Positions 46,071 to 61,100 are shown, counted from the stretch's first letter. The stretch: 64,000 bases of DNA from Lumbricus terrestris (GCA_949752735.1 OX457037.1:13182432-13246431), one strand, 5' to 3'. Notes: generated by a model from the sequence alone, not told the origin. Numbers and translations: made by a program.

Positions 46071-46120
46071 CTGGACGGCAACGCAAAACAGGGTGGTGCT
46101 TCTCGACGCGTCGGAGGAAG
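46056..46120 (+). promoter_or_regulatory. EIF4G2: near-cognate CTG start context of EIF4G2
   Basis: Reading back in frame from exon 2, exon 1 gives a GGASR segment, as near the human N-terminus. No ATG lies between the in-frame TAA (46056-46058) and the exon end. CTG at 46071 has A at -3 and G at +4 and lies seven codons before GGASR, as the human GUG does. A GTG at 46059 is also in frame but has T at -3 (TAAGTG), a poorer context. Which codon is used is inferred. Confidence 0.7.
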
Positions 46121-49100
46121 GTGAGCACTTCTGTCAAGCCATGCTTATTGTTTTGTTTCAGTACATCTATGCTGGCAATAATAACAATATAATAAGAACA
46201 ATGACAATTTCTATTGTGCCATAACATGGGTGCCTCACAAGCAACTAAGAGAAGGATAGGACTTACAAAATAAATAAGTCTTGAGTCTTGATATGAAGGA
46301 GTCGACCGCTTGCAGGTGGGAGGAAGACTAATCCAGCATTTGGGAATGCGTGGTCACTGAGAATGCATGGTCACTGAGAATGCGTGGTCACTGAGAATGT
46401 GTGGTCATTGAAGTGGATTCTCATCCGCTATGTGCAAAGAACGCTGTTCTCGTGCGATCTGAGTCGCAATACAATACCATTTTATGGTACCCGTTTTCTG
46501 CCTGAAATTTATTGCTGATTACAATAGTAGAAAATAATAATAATAAAGATAATAATGATTATTATTTTTATTGTTGCTATCATTATTATTTTCATTTTCG
46601 TGATAATTAAAAGAATAATGTCCATGCCTTCGAATTATAATAATTAGCTCATTGTCTCAGATTGCTAGAGTATTCACAATGGTGTGTGGAAGGTGTATTA
46701 TGTTGGCCCCTTTCATGCAATCTGACATGAGCTGTTCATTTCCGTAGACCTATGCTTTTATTTAGTGGGCAATTGATGACCATTCCCATTCATTTTAGTC
46801 ATCTGGTATTTTCATCACAGGAGGAGTACCATTGTTAGAGTTTGTGAAGAGACATTAATAGAAACTTTCATTTATAATTGGTATTTCAGTTACAATGTTC
46901 ATTGCAGATGTACATTTAAATTACAATGAAAAATTCAGAGAGGCTGCAACTAAATTTAGCTTAGGATTCCACTAATGTCATTTAAATGTCTGGAATTCAG
47001 AGCTACCAATATGTATGTATGGCTATGACTCATGGAGAAATTATGCAGTGTAACGGATTGATGGTTTTGTAGCAAGCCTGTTTCTCTTTGAGCTGTACTG
47101 CGATCGTTTTGCTTCCTATTACGTGAACTGTGCTGTTTGCCTAATTAAGTTTTTCACATGAAAGATAAATATAACGATGAGATTATCCATAGCTAATTAT
47201 AATTGGCTGCCAGCGGAGAACGCCTTCAGCTGTCTATGGATTTACAATATCCAATTGATTCTAGAGTGTTTGTCTTACCCTGTGGAGTGTTTGGGTGAAA
47301 GCTCCCTGGGATGGTTTACTGCTTCCGGACCTTGGGCAAATGCAGAATTTCTATGAACCACTAATTGATAATTCATCATTAGCGGTGCTTAATCAGAAAC
47401 GGATATAATAATAATAATGATGACACATGCTGGAGTGTGGCATTTATGAGTGAGGTAGCCTTTTGTCTAAGATGTAAAACAGTTTATGCTTAGTCATGCA
47501 CCATGAATGACTCGCTATGGTGGGCCGCCTGTTCAAGTATTGTCTGAGAACTGCACTTGTTTCCAACTGTGGCCAACAACAAGAGAGTTTTCTATTCACT
47601 AGTAATTATTTAGTATTTTGTCCTGTGTATAAGGCAGTAAATGGTTTCCAGTCTTTTTGTTCCTGCTAATGTAAACATGAAGTCACAAAGTGTGTATGTT
47701 GCAACTGTATCCTCGATTGGCAAATTGCATTTCGATTGTTAACATGTTATTAAAGGTATTGTAAAAATCATTATTTATAGTATTTAGTAGAAGGTCAATA
47801 GTCGCCTACCTTAAGCATAGATATTAGTTGGTGATCTATCTGTAATATGCTGGGCAAGTCGCTGTGTGCTCACTGCTCAGTGCCGCTGTATGTAACCAAG
47901 TAGTGTTGTTTAGCATGAGCTAAAGTTGGGAAGTAAGCGCAAGTACTGTGATGCGCTGGTTCCCTGTCTTTACCTTCAGGGATGTCTATTCATTTCCAGC
48001 TCAAGGGCTGAAGTGAGGCAATTGAATGTCACTGGTACACTCTTCAATGAAAGTGGCAATTTTAATGTTTTTGTCAGGTTAACATACGTTATGTATGCAT
48101 AGTTAGTTATATGTATATGCAGTATTTGGCGTTGTCTAGTTTGAGATTTGCAACCTTCCATGAAAAATGTCTTTGAGCAACCTCTCAGTTTCTCCGGGTT
48201 GTTAAGTTTGCGCTGGACAACTGCATGGACTTGTAGACTTAAGTTATGCTGCTGATGCCACGTTCTTCATTTTTACATTAAACATAAATTTATGCGTGAT
48301 TTTTGAATGGCTGGATTTTCAGAAGATCTTTAGTTAAATGGTCAGCACATTAGAATGTCACTCTACAATGCCTACATGTTGAAGATTCCAATCCCCACCC
48401 AGAGAACTGTTTTCAGATTTATGTTCCAATAACCTATCTTGCCAACTCGACTAATACTTGAAGCCATTTAGCATGCATAATCGATGAATTAGAGGACAAG
48501 GTTGAGGACTGGCCACTTGGCTAATAACATGAATTTGCTGACACTTATACCCATAGCTATTGTGAGGTTATCTCTATCAATCAATCAATTATTTGTATCA
48601 ATTGCTTTTAAAATTTTGCAGATCTATATAGTAGTGTTCAACTAGCTGTGATTCAAAGGCAGACCCAGTGTCAACCGATCTCAGGGTCACATATTAAGTT
48701 AACACATAGTAAAGTGTTAAAGTTGGATGGCCGTCAATTGATGTTAAAATATAACACTGTTTCATACAATTAGAAAGTCAAGTAAGGTAAATAAAGAAAT
48801 TTGCAAACTGAAAGTAAATTGAAGCCGGTTCCAAGTAAAATATAGAACTGTTCGTTGGTTTAAATTGGAATTGCAATTCTTTGCAGTTCTTTTCAGCTTC
48901 TGTGACTGAAGTGCATAAACAGCTTTTATGATTGTTGTTCTTTGATTTCACGACTTTTTCGATTGCAGTTCTTAATAGGTCTCGGATTGCAGGTCTTTTG
49001 CGACCTGTACTTAAGTAATTTGTTGAAGTTGACTAAGTTTCTGCCACCTGTTGTTTGTTGTGTAGCAGGGACGAGAGACCACCCCAGAGTTCATCCCCTT

Positions 49101-52100
49101 CATCATCTGCAGGTGCCATCACTGCTGCAAATCATCCTAGCTCGAGACGATGGATGCCCGTCAGTGTACTCCAAGCAACCAGCTTCAGCAACCAGAGCGA
49201 ACGAAATGATGGTATTTTCCGCAAAGTCCGAGGGTAACGAACAACTCTTTGAGTTGTCAATTTCTCCATAGATCTAATCATTTTTGTCATTGATAATTAA
49301 ACATGGTTTAATCAGTATAAATTGTGTTAATGATGATTTTCATTCAGTATAAATTATGTTAATGGTGATTTTCATGTCTTATTTGATCATATGTGCATGC
49401 AGTTATGCACAGTTTGATCCGGCTGCATTATCTTCCTGAGGGCAACCCTACCAAGGTTACCATGGAGCAATTATGCGGCCAGACGGGCGCCTCTTTGCAG
49501 CTGTCTTGCTTGATCATGGTGATGTGTTGAACCCACTCCTCCTCATCCTTCCACTGTGGACACAGCCCTGCTACACGGGGTCGAGTTTTCACGATTAAAT
49601 TAACTCTGAGGCAGACAGCTTAATGAGGAAATCATTTTTGACAAGGATGCTTCATCTTATTTAAGTGTGATGTAAACCAAAGTGCTGTATGAACAGCTGG
49701 TCATAATAAAGAACACGCTTATGTACTTGCATATAGTTAGCTAATCAGTGTATGTGTATATTTACTTTTTGCCTTCTTCCCTGAACATCCTTGGTCAAAC
49801 CTTCTGACACAACGTCCCTTGTGAATAAGCAGGGGGTGGTGTCTGTGTTTTAGCTTTAGAGTAGCACTTGTAATTTTTTTCGATTATTTTCAGATACAGA
49901 ACTTTATCTTTAGCAATGTCTGGTGGGGTCGTGGTATTCATTATTTATTTATTGGTCGTGGTGACCATTGCATATTATAATTTTTATACTGGACTTTGTA
50001 CGTGCAAGCTAAAATGTGTCGCATTTTTAAGGATCTCGGGATGAAGTTTGTCCTGTTAAGTTGTCTTGGTTAAATTGGGTTACTACACAATAGACATTCA
50101 TTATATTCAATTTCCTCAATTTATTTTGCCAAACCACTGCTGCAAAAGATATAAGTGTTTCAGGTTTTATATTCCAATTGTGCCCATCTTTTAATTTTTA
50201 CGAATTGATTACCTGCCTGTAGACTGTTGTTAAGGGTTACCTACCATTTTACTCATCACCATTTTCAGTTCCTGATTCCAGCCATTTTGGCAGCCAAGGG
50301 TATAAACAAATTGTCCTCAGGCATTTCTCAAGTCCAATGCTCCTCAGCGTTAGTCCAAATTACATTGTCTATTCAGCACATTCTTGGTCTGCGTTAGTTT
50401 CTGTTGCCTTTGAACCTTCTATGCAGCGCATTAGCTGTCATTTTTATTCAACACTGAAAATGCAGCTGCTACAATAACTGTTTAGATTGAATTTCAACAA
50501 CTGAAGTTAAGTGTGTAAATGGTTTAGTTGCTAATTGGTTGAAAGAGTTTCAGGTGATCTGATATGCTGTCTGTTTTGTGTACGTGCAGGATCCTCAATA
50601 AATTGACACCAGAGAAGTTTGACAAGTTGAGTTTAGAGTTACTTAATGTTGGTATTGAATCACAAACCGTCCTAAAGGGTATCATTCTTCTGGTAAGTTG
50701 AGTTTGCTATTTTCCGTGTATGTTTTTAAAAGCTGGTGTTTGACTATATACGAGTCTTTCTGTGTCTAATAACTGAGCCGTGATTGACCTACAGTAGAAT
50801 TAGACGACCTAATCTGATGATCAGGAGTGGCCAACTGGCCATGTCTGGCTGGGAATAAGATAATCAAATTGGGTGTGTCCTTTTTGCCCAGATACGATTA
50901 ACCTGATCATCATAATGATTTGCTTTTATAAGCTTATCAGGTGAGACATTATGAACTGAAATAATGATTATATTATCAAATAAAACATGAGGTTTGGCAT
51001 CAGATAAGGATTTGCAGAGTGTTAATGTGTTGCTTTGGCTTTATCTGTTCTAATGAGCAATGTCCGATTAAGATGGACTTGATTGGTTTAGAAGGGTTTC
51101 GTTTAAGCTTGTGATTGAGTAGGTCTTTGATAAATTTCTCCAAGTGTCGCTATGGTGATTAGTCTAAGCTAAAGGAATCTTGGATTACCAGGACTGTCTT
51201 TGAACAATCAGATGACTTGATAATTTTAAACTGATTTATTCCCTCATAATGTGCACGGTGTTTACAGGTCTTTTAATATCAGCTTACATTTACACATTCG
51301 TAAATAGCACCTGTCTTTTGACGATAAGTTTTGTATCTTTTGAAAGGTAATATATAATTGTTCAACTGTATGCATGTTTTTTGTTTATGGGTCCTTACTG
51401 TGTTGTGGATGGACAATATTGGATGCTGTGAATCAGCATGCGAATATTTTTGTACCACGATCTGTGTTATTTTTTGTTTAAACGTTGGATTTATTTCTTG
51501 TCTAGATATTCGAGAAGGCTTTGGACGAGCCGAAATACAGTTCGCTGTATGCTCAGTTGTGCCATCGCTTGTGCGAGGATGCACCCAACTTTGAGCCTCC
51601 GTCCTCAGATACAACGGTATTTCTTTCATGTGTTCATCCATCTGTATATACTATATTTGAAGTTATATATAAAATACACACACATATATATATAATACAT
51701 ATATAATATATATTATATATATAATCTGAATCCAAGATATGTCATGGATGAGTTTTATAAACAACTTGACTTGTTGCCACTTGAGTCAGTTGCCTTGAAA
51801 TCTCTGCTACTTGAGTCAGTTGCTTTGAAATCTCAGTTGCAAAATCAGGTTACCGTCATAGTGTACGTTTAAATAACTGACATTGTCTGTAAGGCTCGAT
51901 TGGCAGAGGCACGTTGAATTTTTATGTAGATGGTTTTCGCTTGCTGATATATTATTTTACTTTTGAAAACATGATTTACAGTTTGAATCAGAAGTCCAGA
52001 TATTTTTTAGCCCAGCTTCCTGTAAAGATCAACATGTCAGTATGACAACAACACTCCTGAAGTCCAGATTAGGTCATGGATATCTTATCATATCATAAAT

Positions 52101-55100
52101 TTGGGATTAGGTTATGATTAGATCATGAACATCTGATCAAATCATTTGGGATTGTATCATGATTGAGGACCCGTTTTTTTATAAATGTTGCATATGTTGT
52201 CTGCATATATATATCTCCGTGTCTGTTGTCACCATGTTGGCCATTGTACTAAAATTTTGATTTTTTTACGTGCATGCGGAACTGTCATTTGTGAGAGATT
52301 TGTGGTATCTTATTGATTGATTTCTTAGAGCACCTGCCTTGCAATGAGGGTTGCATGGGTTCAAAGGCAGACCCAGAATCAGCCAATCTTTTGAATCAGT
52401 TACTGAAGTTTTCAGCTGAATTCCGTTTTTTTAGACCTTCCGCAAACTTCTGCTGAGCAAGTGTCAGGATGAGTTTCAGAATCGTTCTCGCGCCACAGAA
52501 GGTAAGACGGCTTGCGAGATTATTCCATGCGTTCAGTTAAAGGGCGTTCAGTGGTTTTGTGTGTGGATGCCAGCTGACAGTTCAGGGTTCAGATCTCATC
52601 AGGATTGGTTTTGGCTTTCTGCATCCTCTGTACCAGCCTTGCCACTATGGTTATAATTCCTTCCTTCTAGAATTTATATTGCATCTCTTCATGGTGACTA
52701 CACAGAAGCGCTCCCAACTCTAGCACGGCAGAAAAATACAGTTTTGCGTTGAGTGAATAAAGTGCAGACCTAACTCCTGTGGGAGGCCATTCCCGACCAT
52801 TGGGCCTCCATGAAAAAGACTTCATTCTGCATAGCAGGTACGCTTCATATGCCATTGAGCATGCACTGAGGAAATTGAGGTCAATAACCGATCATATGAT
52901 GGCTGAGTCCATGTTCTGCAAATATTTTTGCAGGAGGGGCAGAACACAATCGCGATGGTTAAAAAATTTGCATCTTGATCTTGAAAAAATACAGGAAATT
53001 AGGATTATATGCATATTTTTCATAGAGTTTTCTAAATGTAAATATTGTCTCGGTTTCTCTTTGTGTGTCATTGCTGCTTTAGTATAAAGTTATTTGTTAA
53101 TAATGAAATAGGTGTCAATTTTTCAGGGGTTTTCAAGTGCTCATGTTGGCGGGCGGGCTCTCATGACTGCCTCTCAGACTTGCTTTAAAACGGCTGTTTT
53201 TCTATTCCAGAGTATTTATGTAACACCTTTTGCTTTAAGACATCTAGCAGAGGCGCTCTGTGATGAACTGGATTTGAAGATGGTAGCCGAGTGATTGGAA
53301 CGCTCTCCTTGTGAATTGGAGTAGGCGTTCAAGGTTCATAATATCGTAACTGTTTATTGACCTTGATTAAGTCATTCACTTCAATTGTTGAGCATCGTGA
53401 ATTGATGCTGGGTCATATGATGGTACCACTTTATAAATTTATACATGATAATAATATGTGTGGCAGCCTTGTTTGCGTATTGTCTGAAACTGTTTTGTTT
53501 TCTGGTTTGGTTCCAGCCTTTGAGAGAGATGGCCCTCTTACGGCTGACGAGAGGGAGCAGTGTCTTATTGCCAAGCACAAAATGCTTGGCAATATCAAAT
53601 TTATCGGTGGGTACCATCGGAATTTTTAAACTTGTACCATTAAAATGTTTAAATTATTTTTTAGGATTTTAAAACTTTTGCAATATTAATAGTTGTTATA
53701 ATAGAACTTTTGATAATAACTGGATTTATAATAGCTCTGATTAATTTTTATTGATGCCTATGGTAATTACTTTAATTATTGCTAATTAACAATACTTAAT
53801 ACCTTTAGTAATAATGGTTAACTGATAATGGTTAATTAACAGCCACTTGTGGTTATAACTTTAACAGCTATAGGAATGATTACTCTTCTGTGCTGCCCAT
53901 AGCTCTAGTAATGCCAGTCCCAAGTCAGATTACAGAAGGAGGGCAACGTCAGTGGCCTTAGTCTCCACAAGATGTCGTTAAACACTTTAAATTAATAGCC
54001 ATAGTAATAATTTACTCATGTGTGTTTTGCAATGACCTTGAACTCAAGTGTTTGCTGTCGCTTTGTCTGTTCATCCAGGTGAACTTGGGAAGCTGGAGAT
54101 GCTGCACGAGGGCATCCTCCACAAGTGTATCAAGCAGCTGCTGGAGAAGAAAAAGATGGCGATCAAGGACATGTCGGAGGACATGGAATGCCTGTGCCAG
54201 ATAATGCGAACCGTTGGGAAGCGTCTGGACACTGAGAAGGCGAAGCTGTGGATGGATGCTTACTTTGAGCGGATGAAGGCGTTCCAGGCGGACGAGGAGC
54301 TGCCGTCGAGAGTGCGTTTCATGCTGCAGGATTGCATCGAGTTGCGTCGCAACAGGTGGCAGCCACGCAGGAATCTTAACGAGGGAGCGCCAAAGACCAT
54401 CCAACAGGTGCGTGGATGTTGATTGGTACCATTCAACAGGTGGGTGGAGCTAAGATAATCCAGCAGGTGGGTGGAGATTGGCTAGGAAAATTCAGCAGGT
54501 AGGTGGAGATTAGCTAGAAAAATTCAGCAGGTAGGTGGAGATTGGTTAGGACAATCAAACAGGTGGGTGGATTGTTTGATTATTTTATGTGTAGGACTAT
54601 CAAACATGTTTGTTGTGATACCTAGCATTGACACCTTGGCAAGTGTGCACGAGCTTTACCCTAGGTTAAAAGTTTCAGGTGGGGTATTTAAATTACTCAT
54701 CAGCTTTCTTGATATGCGCTTTTGTATGAAAAATTCTGATGTTGAGCAGCTTAGGTACGAAATCTCATTAGATCACAGCTTCATTGTAGGATGGATTTGA
54801 ATGTCTGCCAAGGAATACATTTTATTTCCAACTTATTAGTTATGTCTTTGCTCTGAATGTGATTTATCGATGTCTAAGCTGCTTTGTAAGGCACCCTTGT
54901 AATGGCATGGCCATGTCACAGTGCCATATAAATTGCCACAATTGTTATTGTTGTTGTTGAGTCTGAATTAATTAGTTGTGTTGCAGGTGAGAGAGGAAGT
55001 TGCCAAAGAGAGTGGGGTCTTCATACCAAGACAGCAGTTGATGAGCCCTCCCTACATGATAGCTGACCCGTTCTTTGGACCTGCACCCCGAGCTATGAAC

Positions 55101-58100
55101 GGTCATCTTCAGAGACCCACAGGAATGGCAGACATCTTCGCTCCTCTGCCGCCACCCTACATGGGTATGACGACGTTCATTCCGCTTCCTATCTTCCATT
55201 TATTATTATCTTCCATATGAGTAAATCAACCATATAGATCACAAAATGTCATTGAATTATTCTGCTGCCTTTGCACAAAATTTCAAGTCATAGCTCAATT
55301 ACAAAATCATCGAAATATGTGCCTTATATGCTACTTTTTCTCAAACTTTCTTTTTTATGCAATGTGTATTTTCAAATTATGATCTGTTACAGTCTAACAA
55401 TTGAAAAAATCACTTTTTTGCTTGTTTTTTTTAAAAACTGAATAGTTCAAGTTATTACTGGTTTTGTGCTGATGAGTAAGAAATAATTAGAATGATTATA
55501 AATGAGAGTGTAATGACCGCATTGGTTTTTGGTGTGCTGTAGGCAGTGGCAGTCTGGGCACTGGTCCGGGGGTCATTCACATCGACCACTTTGCCAAAGG
55601 GTACCAGGCTAATCGAGCAAGGAACCAGATCAACTCAGGTGAGTTTGTTTATTCTTAGGTACGTGCAGAAATCTGTGAGTGCATTACCTAGTTTTCTTTT
55701 ATATTTCTGCTTTGCATTGTGGGAGTACTGAAATTCAATGTGTAGCTTTTGAAGTTGTCTACTAGCATAGTTTTATTGTTGGTCCAGAGGACAGGGCTTC
55801 GGATGTTAACCTGAGAATGAAATTAGAAGATTTTAATCCACAAGCGTCTAGAGTGCCTTTGATTAGTGTGTTGTGCTGTGAGAGGTGCTCTATAAATTTA
55901 TTGACACAAGACAATGCAACGCAATCGCTGTGAAGTTAGTTCATTGTTGTTGGAATAATGATCTCACGGCAGCACAGAATTCGTTACAAGTGCAAGGCTG
56001 TAGAGCAATTTCTACAAGAGTCTACATGCGATTGATGCAGCAGCACTGTAGCATGCACTCATGCGCTTGAGAAGGAAGACAATCTCAAATGCAGTTGTAT
56101 TCTGTTGTTACGCTACATAAATAGTCTTGTTAAGATAAGCCCAGAAGTTATGAAAACTATCTTTTAACTCGTTGGACAACTTGTACATTTCTGATGCAAG
56201 AATTAGGATATATTTAGAACCTTTTGATCGGCCTTACGAAATAAATAAGTCTCGAGTCCTGATGTGAATGAGTCCACTGAGTCAGCCGCTCACAGAACGG
56301 GAGGAAAACTTTCAGCATCTGGGGCCGGCCACTGAGAAAGCGTGACCACCGAAGCGGGTTCTTATCTAGTTGTGTGTGTTGTTTTATGGAAGAGGCCAAC
56401 GAAATAATGTTACACCTAAGGCTGGTGAGTTGAATTCATGTTCTTGTGAATGTGATTGGACAGGTGGAGGAATGCGGCAGTTCAAGGATAAGTCTTCGAA
56501 CTTCAGTCAGTATCACGACGACGGTAAGTCGTACCGTAGCGATCTCAACGACGACGATGAATCGACTGTGATGAACAGACAGAACAAGTCGTACCACGGA
56601 GGAGACGGAGGAGGAACTGGAGGAGGAGGAGGAAGGGATGGAGCGAGAGACGGAGGAGGAGGGGAGAAGATGCAGAACAGTCACGGAGGAAATTCCCACG
56701 ACAAACCACTCAAGACATCATCTGCGCAGCAAGGTCAGTTGTCTGTTTTAGGTACTATTATTGTTATTGTTGTTATTAGTGTTATTGTTAGAGCAATTTT
56801 TATAGCACCCCTTGAAGTTTTGCTGCTGAGGAGCGTTCCCAGTCCAACCCCAGTTGAATACAGTACTTTTGAGAGTGAGATACCAATAGGCATGTGATGA
56901 AGAGTAGTAGGGTGACCATTCCAGGTCACAGGACCAGCCGCAGATGGGGCGCAGCACTGCCCGATTGCAATTCACAAGCCGAGAACAATGAGTTCTGCTT
57001 ATTTATATTTCCTTACCCAGTGTTGTCTCCATTACGTTGCATTGTCATTGACGACTAAACATTCTATCATATTATTATTATTATTAAAAAATCAGTGTTT
57101 TTTTGTATTTATCATTATTGCGAGATGTTTTCATTTCATAAATTGGTTGAAAAGATTTTGAAATGAGTCTGTTTAGCATAACAGAAAAATTTCACTTAGT
57201 GAATAACCTTGTGACATTTCTGTCATTTATATTATTATTATTGTTATTATTATTATTTTGATCTAGTCAATGACATCAATTAAATCAGCGGACCGTGTAG
57301 TAATCGGCACCACTTAAAGAGCTTCGGTTTTTTACCCCACTGTTGACGTGTCTGCTGGTAATTTGACTGCATAGTTATGAGTTGCGGTTGGTCATCCTGA
57401 TTGATAATATCAACAGAGATATCTATTTTTTTATGTGATTTATATTACTTTTTTTACTCAAGGTGGTTATGGTCCCACAACACGGCTATCAAAACAGAGA
57501 CAGCAGGATGAATGTCAGGAATGATTCTTACTATTCTGCATTTATTAGATGCATTGTCTCATTTATTTGATGCATTGTCTCATTTATTAGATGCATTGTC
57601 TCATTTATTAGATGCATTGTCTATTGTCTCATTTCAGGTGGTCGTGAGTTGCCACCTCGCTTCCAGAAGAAGAACCAACAACAGCAACAACAACAACAGC
57701 AGCAGCAACAGAAGGAGTCAGCCACAAACGACAACGCATCTCCAGGTTCCCACTCACCACCACCTGCTCCCTCTGGCCAGCAGCAGCAGCAGGGGCAGAT
57801 GGCGCCTGCCCGACCTCAATTCATCAGACCACCGCCTTCCATGGCGGGCTCCTACATGCCCCCCATGGGGTCATATCCGTCTGGGATGGGGATGATGACT
57901 GGCTCTGGACCGGTGGCACCAATGTCGATGTCAATGATGGGGGGAGGCGGAGGAGGAGGAGGATTGGGTTCGGGTGGCGGTGGCTTGAAGACGAGTCAGA
58001 ACACGGATGAGATCAGCCTGAGACCGATGCGAGGGAGTTTTGTGCCGATGCTTAGACCGAACGTGCCGTCGATGTTGCCACGGTCAGCACAGAGCGCACA

Positions 58101-61100
58101 GACGATGCCAATGAGAATGATGCAGGTCAGTCTCTTTCTGTGTGTGTGTTGCTCGTTGTATGTGTGATTGCGTGTGTGTTTGTGTGTGTTGCTGGTTGTA
58201 CATGTATGTGTGACTGCGTGTGTGTGTTTTGCTGGTTGTAACATGTGTGACTGCGTGTGTGTTGCTGGTTGTATGTGTGACTGTGTGTGTTTTTGTGTGC
58301 ATGGGTGTGTGTGTTGATGTTTGTGTCATCGTGTGTCACTGTCTGTTAGCGTGAGTCTTTGTGCCTGTCTGTTTGTCTGTTCCTCACGTGTTTCTCCGAG
58401 TATCTGTGTCTTTCTGTATCTTCAGTGTTTTTGACAGATCTTCTCAAATAAGAATCTAGTGTGAGTGTTTGTGCGAGAATTTTGCAGTTTTTAATAATCA
58501 AATGAGGTCAAGTGGATGTTGTAGATGATAGTTTTTAATGGTGTGTGTTTGTTTTTGTAGCCTCCACTGGGTACGATGATGCCTCCAAATGCGTTGAACG
58601 GTCGATTTACTAATCTGCACATCACTCCCGTCGACAAAAACAAGAACAGCAAAGCCATCATCAAGGACGAAACAACAAGGCAACCAATGGTAAGCCGACC
58701 TTAACATATAGCTGAAATAGGTTTGCGAAGTATTGGCAGACATGGTGTAAATTGAACAACACCTGGGTGAAGGATGGTTTGAAATGTTGGCGACTTCATT
58801 TTTCGACTTTGACATATCAGTCCTCTCCCTCGCAATCTCATCTTCCCACTGACTCTGTGATCATTATGGCGGAGTTAGGTACACCCTGATGGTCAGAACT
58901 GTATGTATGTATGTATGTATATGAACATTTATGTAGCGCCTTATAGTAACCTCACGAAGGCGCTTAACGTAGCTATCGGACAGTTCTGAACAAGTGCGAC
59001 TTAATTGACTTGGAGAATGTTTCATGCAATGCATGTATCCACATATGGAAGTGTGTGATTGATACCGACTGGCAGTGAGACCAGGGATAGGGAAGGCTAT
59101 GGCTACTGTTGACAGCATTTACTTGTGTGGTGTGGCTGTGAATAATTTTCAAACATTTAGAGGTGTTGTTTTACTGTAGGTTTTTTTCTTTGTTCTTTTT
59201 TTGGTCTCGATTTAGGATTGTTTATGGTCCTGGTTTTGTTTTGGTCGAAGTTTGTGATTGTAATTATTTGGTCAATTTATAATAATTTCTATTTTTATTT
59301 GTGTTTGAAATGTTCAGGAGACTGTGGCCAAATCGTATCTTGAGACTGCAAATATCGACGATGTGATAACCACTGTGAGCAAAATGAAATCAACGAAAAA
59401 GTGAGAATTCTTATTTCTCTTTGACGAGGAAGAAATTTCGCATGAAAATGAAATATATGTAGTTTTGCTGATGGACCTGAATTTTGCACATGTGTTTCTG
59501 ACTCTTTGAGTTCCTATAGCATGCCAAAATGAGCCAGAATTTACCCTGCTTTGAACCTTGTGATGTGTGTTTACTTGCTGAGCAAATTTCTTAATATTCT
59601 GCTATGCATTATTAATTGTCTTTGTTTTTTTTGTCTTAGACTGGTTCCAGAACTACTTACCCATCTAATGTCAGAAGCCGTAGACAAAAGTGGTTAGTGT
59701 GTTTTTGATTCGATTTGAATGTTGTGCCCAGTTAGGGTAGAAGACTTTGGAAATGTAATCAAGGTTGTGGTAAACTAAGATGAGGTTTAATCAATTAATG
59801 CCCATTTTGGCGCTTTTAGTAATATTCTGTGGAGTGACACCTGACACAATTGTGGTTCTCACATCAATAGTTTCTAACTTTCTACTTCGGTCAATGACTG
59901 TGTAAAGACCTTCGGCACGTCTTTGATGCACAATTGCTCAACACCCGCAACATTCTGTTGTGTGGTTCTGTACTTTGAAGTGGGATAGTGTCAGATTTAT
60001 TTTTATCATATATGCCATGATTTGAAGTTTAAAAAGTTAATGACAAGGCTATTATCAGTTGAATACCAAAACCGCTTTGAGAGCTGCAGGGCTTCACAAG
60101 ACCAAAAAGCATGTTTTGATAAATTTATTAGAACTTTAGCAACTTGTGTTGATTCCTGAGCCTCTGGATTCTGTATAAAATTAAATTAGTGATTGAATGA
60201 GTTTTTAATTTGTAGATAACGACCGAGATAATGTGAGCACGCTAATTACAGCATTGAAGGAAAGGAACTTCATCCAGCCGGAATATTTTATGGAGGTGGG
60301 TGACTGTGCCTTGTTTTCTTTCCTAAACAATTTTTCATTTTCTACCAGTCTTGGTGGCCATGGTAATTATGGTTTCCAGTTAAGTTTGTTAGTACATTGT
60401 AGTCTGTTTCGACTTGTTTCAGGATTTTCAGAACATAATCTCATTGTAGTTTTAGAATGATACTTCTATGATCTTTGTTCGGCTTCATTGTGCACTTCCA
60501 GACTTTGTATATTTAGTGGCATTATCATATATATACAGATTGTTGAATTATACCATTTTGTATTTCTGTTAGTAATATCTCAATTTACATGATCTGCTTC
60601 TTTTGAATGACAGGCATTTACAGCTTTGTTGGACCGTATCCCAGCTTTGGAGCAGAACATTCCTCTCGCCAAATCGTACCTGGCCAAGTTTGCGGCCAAC
60701 GCAGTGGCCAGTGACATCATTGGCCTGGCAGATCTGGCAACACCGCTGAATGGTGGCGTCCAATACCCGCTCTTTCTGCTCTGTCTTCAGCAGCTTGTCA
60801 AATTCAAGGACCGTGATTGGCTGGCGAAGAACTTCAACGAAAGCAAAATCAATCTACAGAACATGCTGCCAGGTTGGTGTGCAATCAAGGCATTAACAAT
60901 TGAAGCAGTTACTAAGGCAACAACAGTTGATAAGGCAACAATAATGGCTAAGTAGAATTGCTCAGTGTAGAAGAAGAGATGAGTTGTCCCTTAAGAAACC
61001 CTTACACAGCCATGACTAATTGGTATGAAGTGTTACTGATGTGAAATAGGAGGGCAAGTGGCCAGTCTTGTCCATTGCCGTATCATCTATTCTTACACTT

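Noticed and set aside
49142..49170. ATG in EIF4G2 exon 2 as the start codon
   Set aside because: The ATG lies in the conserved Trp-(Ile/Met)-Pro region, and the conserved GGASR segment is upstream of it in frame. It remains a fallback if non-AUG initiation is disproved.
58084..58339. His/Thr-rich minus-strand ORFs
   Set aside because: Translations of the GT microsatellite in an EIF4G2 intron.
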